DNA from: Vasconcelosia minhoensis LEGE 07310
GTDB lineage: Bacteria > Cyanobacteriota > Cyanobacteriia > Phormidesmidales > Phormidesmidaceae
Assembly: GCF_015207255.1 (NCBI RefSeq)
Contig: NZ_JADEXG010000003.1
Coordinates: 1 to 64,000 of the forward strand
DNA length: 64,000 nucleotides
Reading direction: 5' to 3'
Both the position numbers and the translations under genes were made by a program. Under the pieces are notes generated by a model. The model had not been told where the DNA came from. It did not search any database and saw only the letters and a list, made by a program, of their open reading frames with translations. Below are positions 63,895 to 64,000 of the stretch, piece by piece; within the stretch, counting starts at the first letter, position 1; each line of letters begins with the position of its first letter.

Positions 63895-64000
63895 TTGATG
63901 TCTGCTGCAGTGTAAATAGCAATAAATTCTTAAATTTTGAAAACAAAGCCACTTACTAACCAAATGTTTGGCTATAAATCAAGGATTAAGAAGATCTCTT

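Overview
The window is cyanobacterial chromosome, most likely from a filamentous Leptolyngbya/Nodosilinea-type lineage (the lineage is inference). Support: the HIP1 octamer GCGATCGC recurs throughout; tgt is followed directly by psbK; gun4, bciB, ycf46 and the cruF-cruG carotenoid pair are present; and there are several cyanobacteria-restricted families (DUF1823, DUF1400 hydrolase, Tll0287-like heme sensor, HpsE-like glycosyltransferase). No rRNA, tRNA, CRISPR array or prophage was seen.

Layout. 1-5.3 kb: the tail of an IS transposase abuts a cyanate operon (cynA-cynB-cynD-cynS), followed by a HupE-type metal permease and a DUF1348 gene. 5.5-9.1 kb: a cyclooxygenase-like heme dioxygenase, then a decayed catalase-like partner and a broken HpsE-like glycosyltransferase. 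9-23 kb: a Hanks kinase, an ABC1 kinase, a HAD phosphatase overlapping gun4, icd, several cyanobacterial hypotheticals, a DUF427 protein, and a caspase-fold protein with a Tyr/Asn instead of His/Cys dyad and a (RPED)n minisatellite. 23-30 kb: membrane proteins, cruF-cruG, an orphan SsuB/NrtD-type ATPase and a cell-wall amidase. 30-34 kb: a PhnD-like lipoprotein, a second Hanks kinase and a convergent c-type-heme HAMP sensor, which together are a candidate signalling module. 34-36 kb: a two-gene nucleotidyltransferase module lying between two copies of the 3' end of a Nudix gene. 36-48 kb: a methyltransferase, exported proteins, an MFS transporter, ligA, a DUF1400 hydrolase, truB and a run of secreted or lipoprotein genes. 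48-53 kb: a deacetylase, a VOC protein, a diguanylate cyclase, DoxX, then a gene graveyard (DUF6745-like 5' fragment, ISL3 transposase 3' half, HigB-like toxin remnant, duplicated piece of a response-regulator gene). 53-64 kb: an OmpR-type regulator, bciB, nei, cobS, tgt-psbK, a Uma2 fragment, a DUF697/SHOCT protein, ycf46, dinB and a fatty acid desaturase.

How the genes work together. CynABD would import cyanate and CynS convert it with bicarbonate to ammonia and CO2. gun4, bciB, psbK and ycf46 serve chlorophyll and photosystem functions. cruF-cruG would make glycosylated myxoxanthophyll-type carotenoids. The strongest leads for undescribed biology are the heme dioxygenase with a substituted distal histidine, the lipoprotein/kinase/heme-sensor cluster, and the nucleotidyltransferase module within the Nudix tail duplication. 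The window also carries an unusual load of broken genes.
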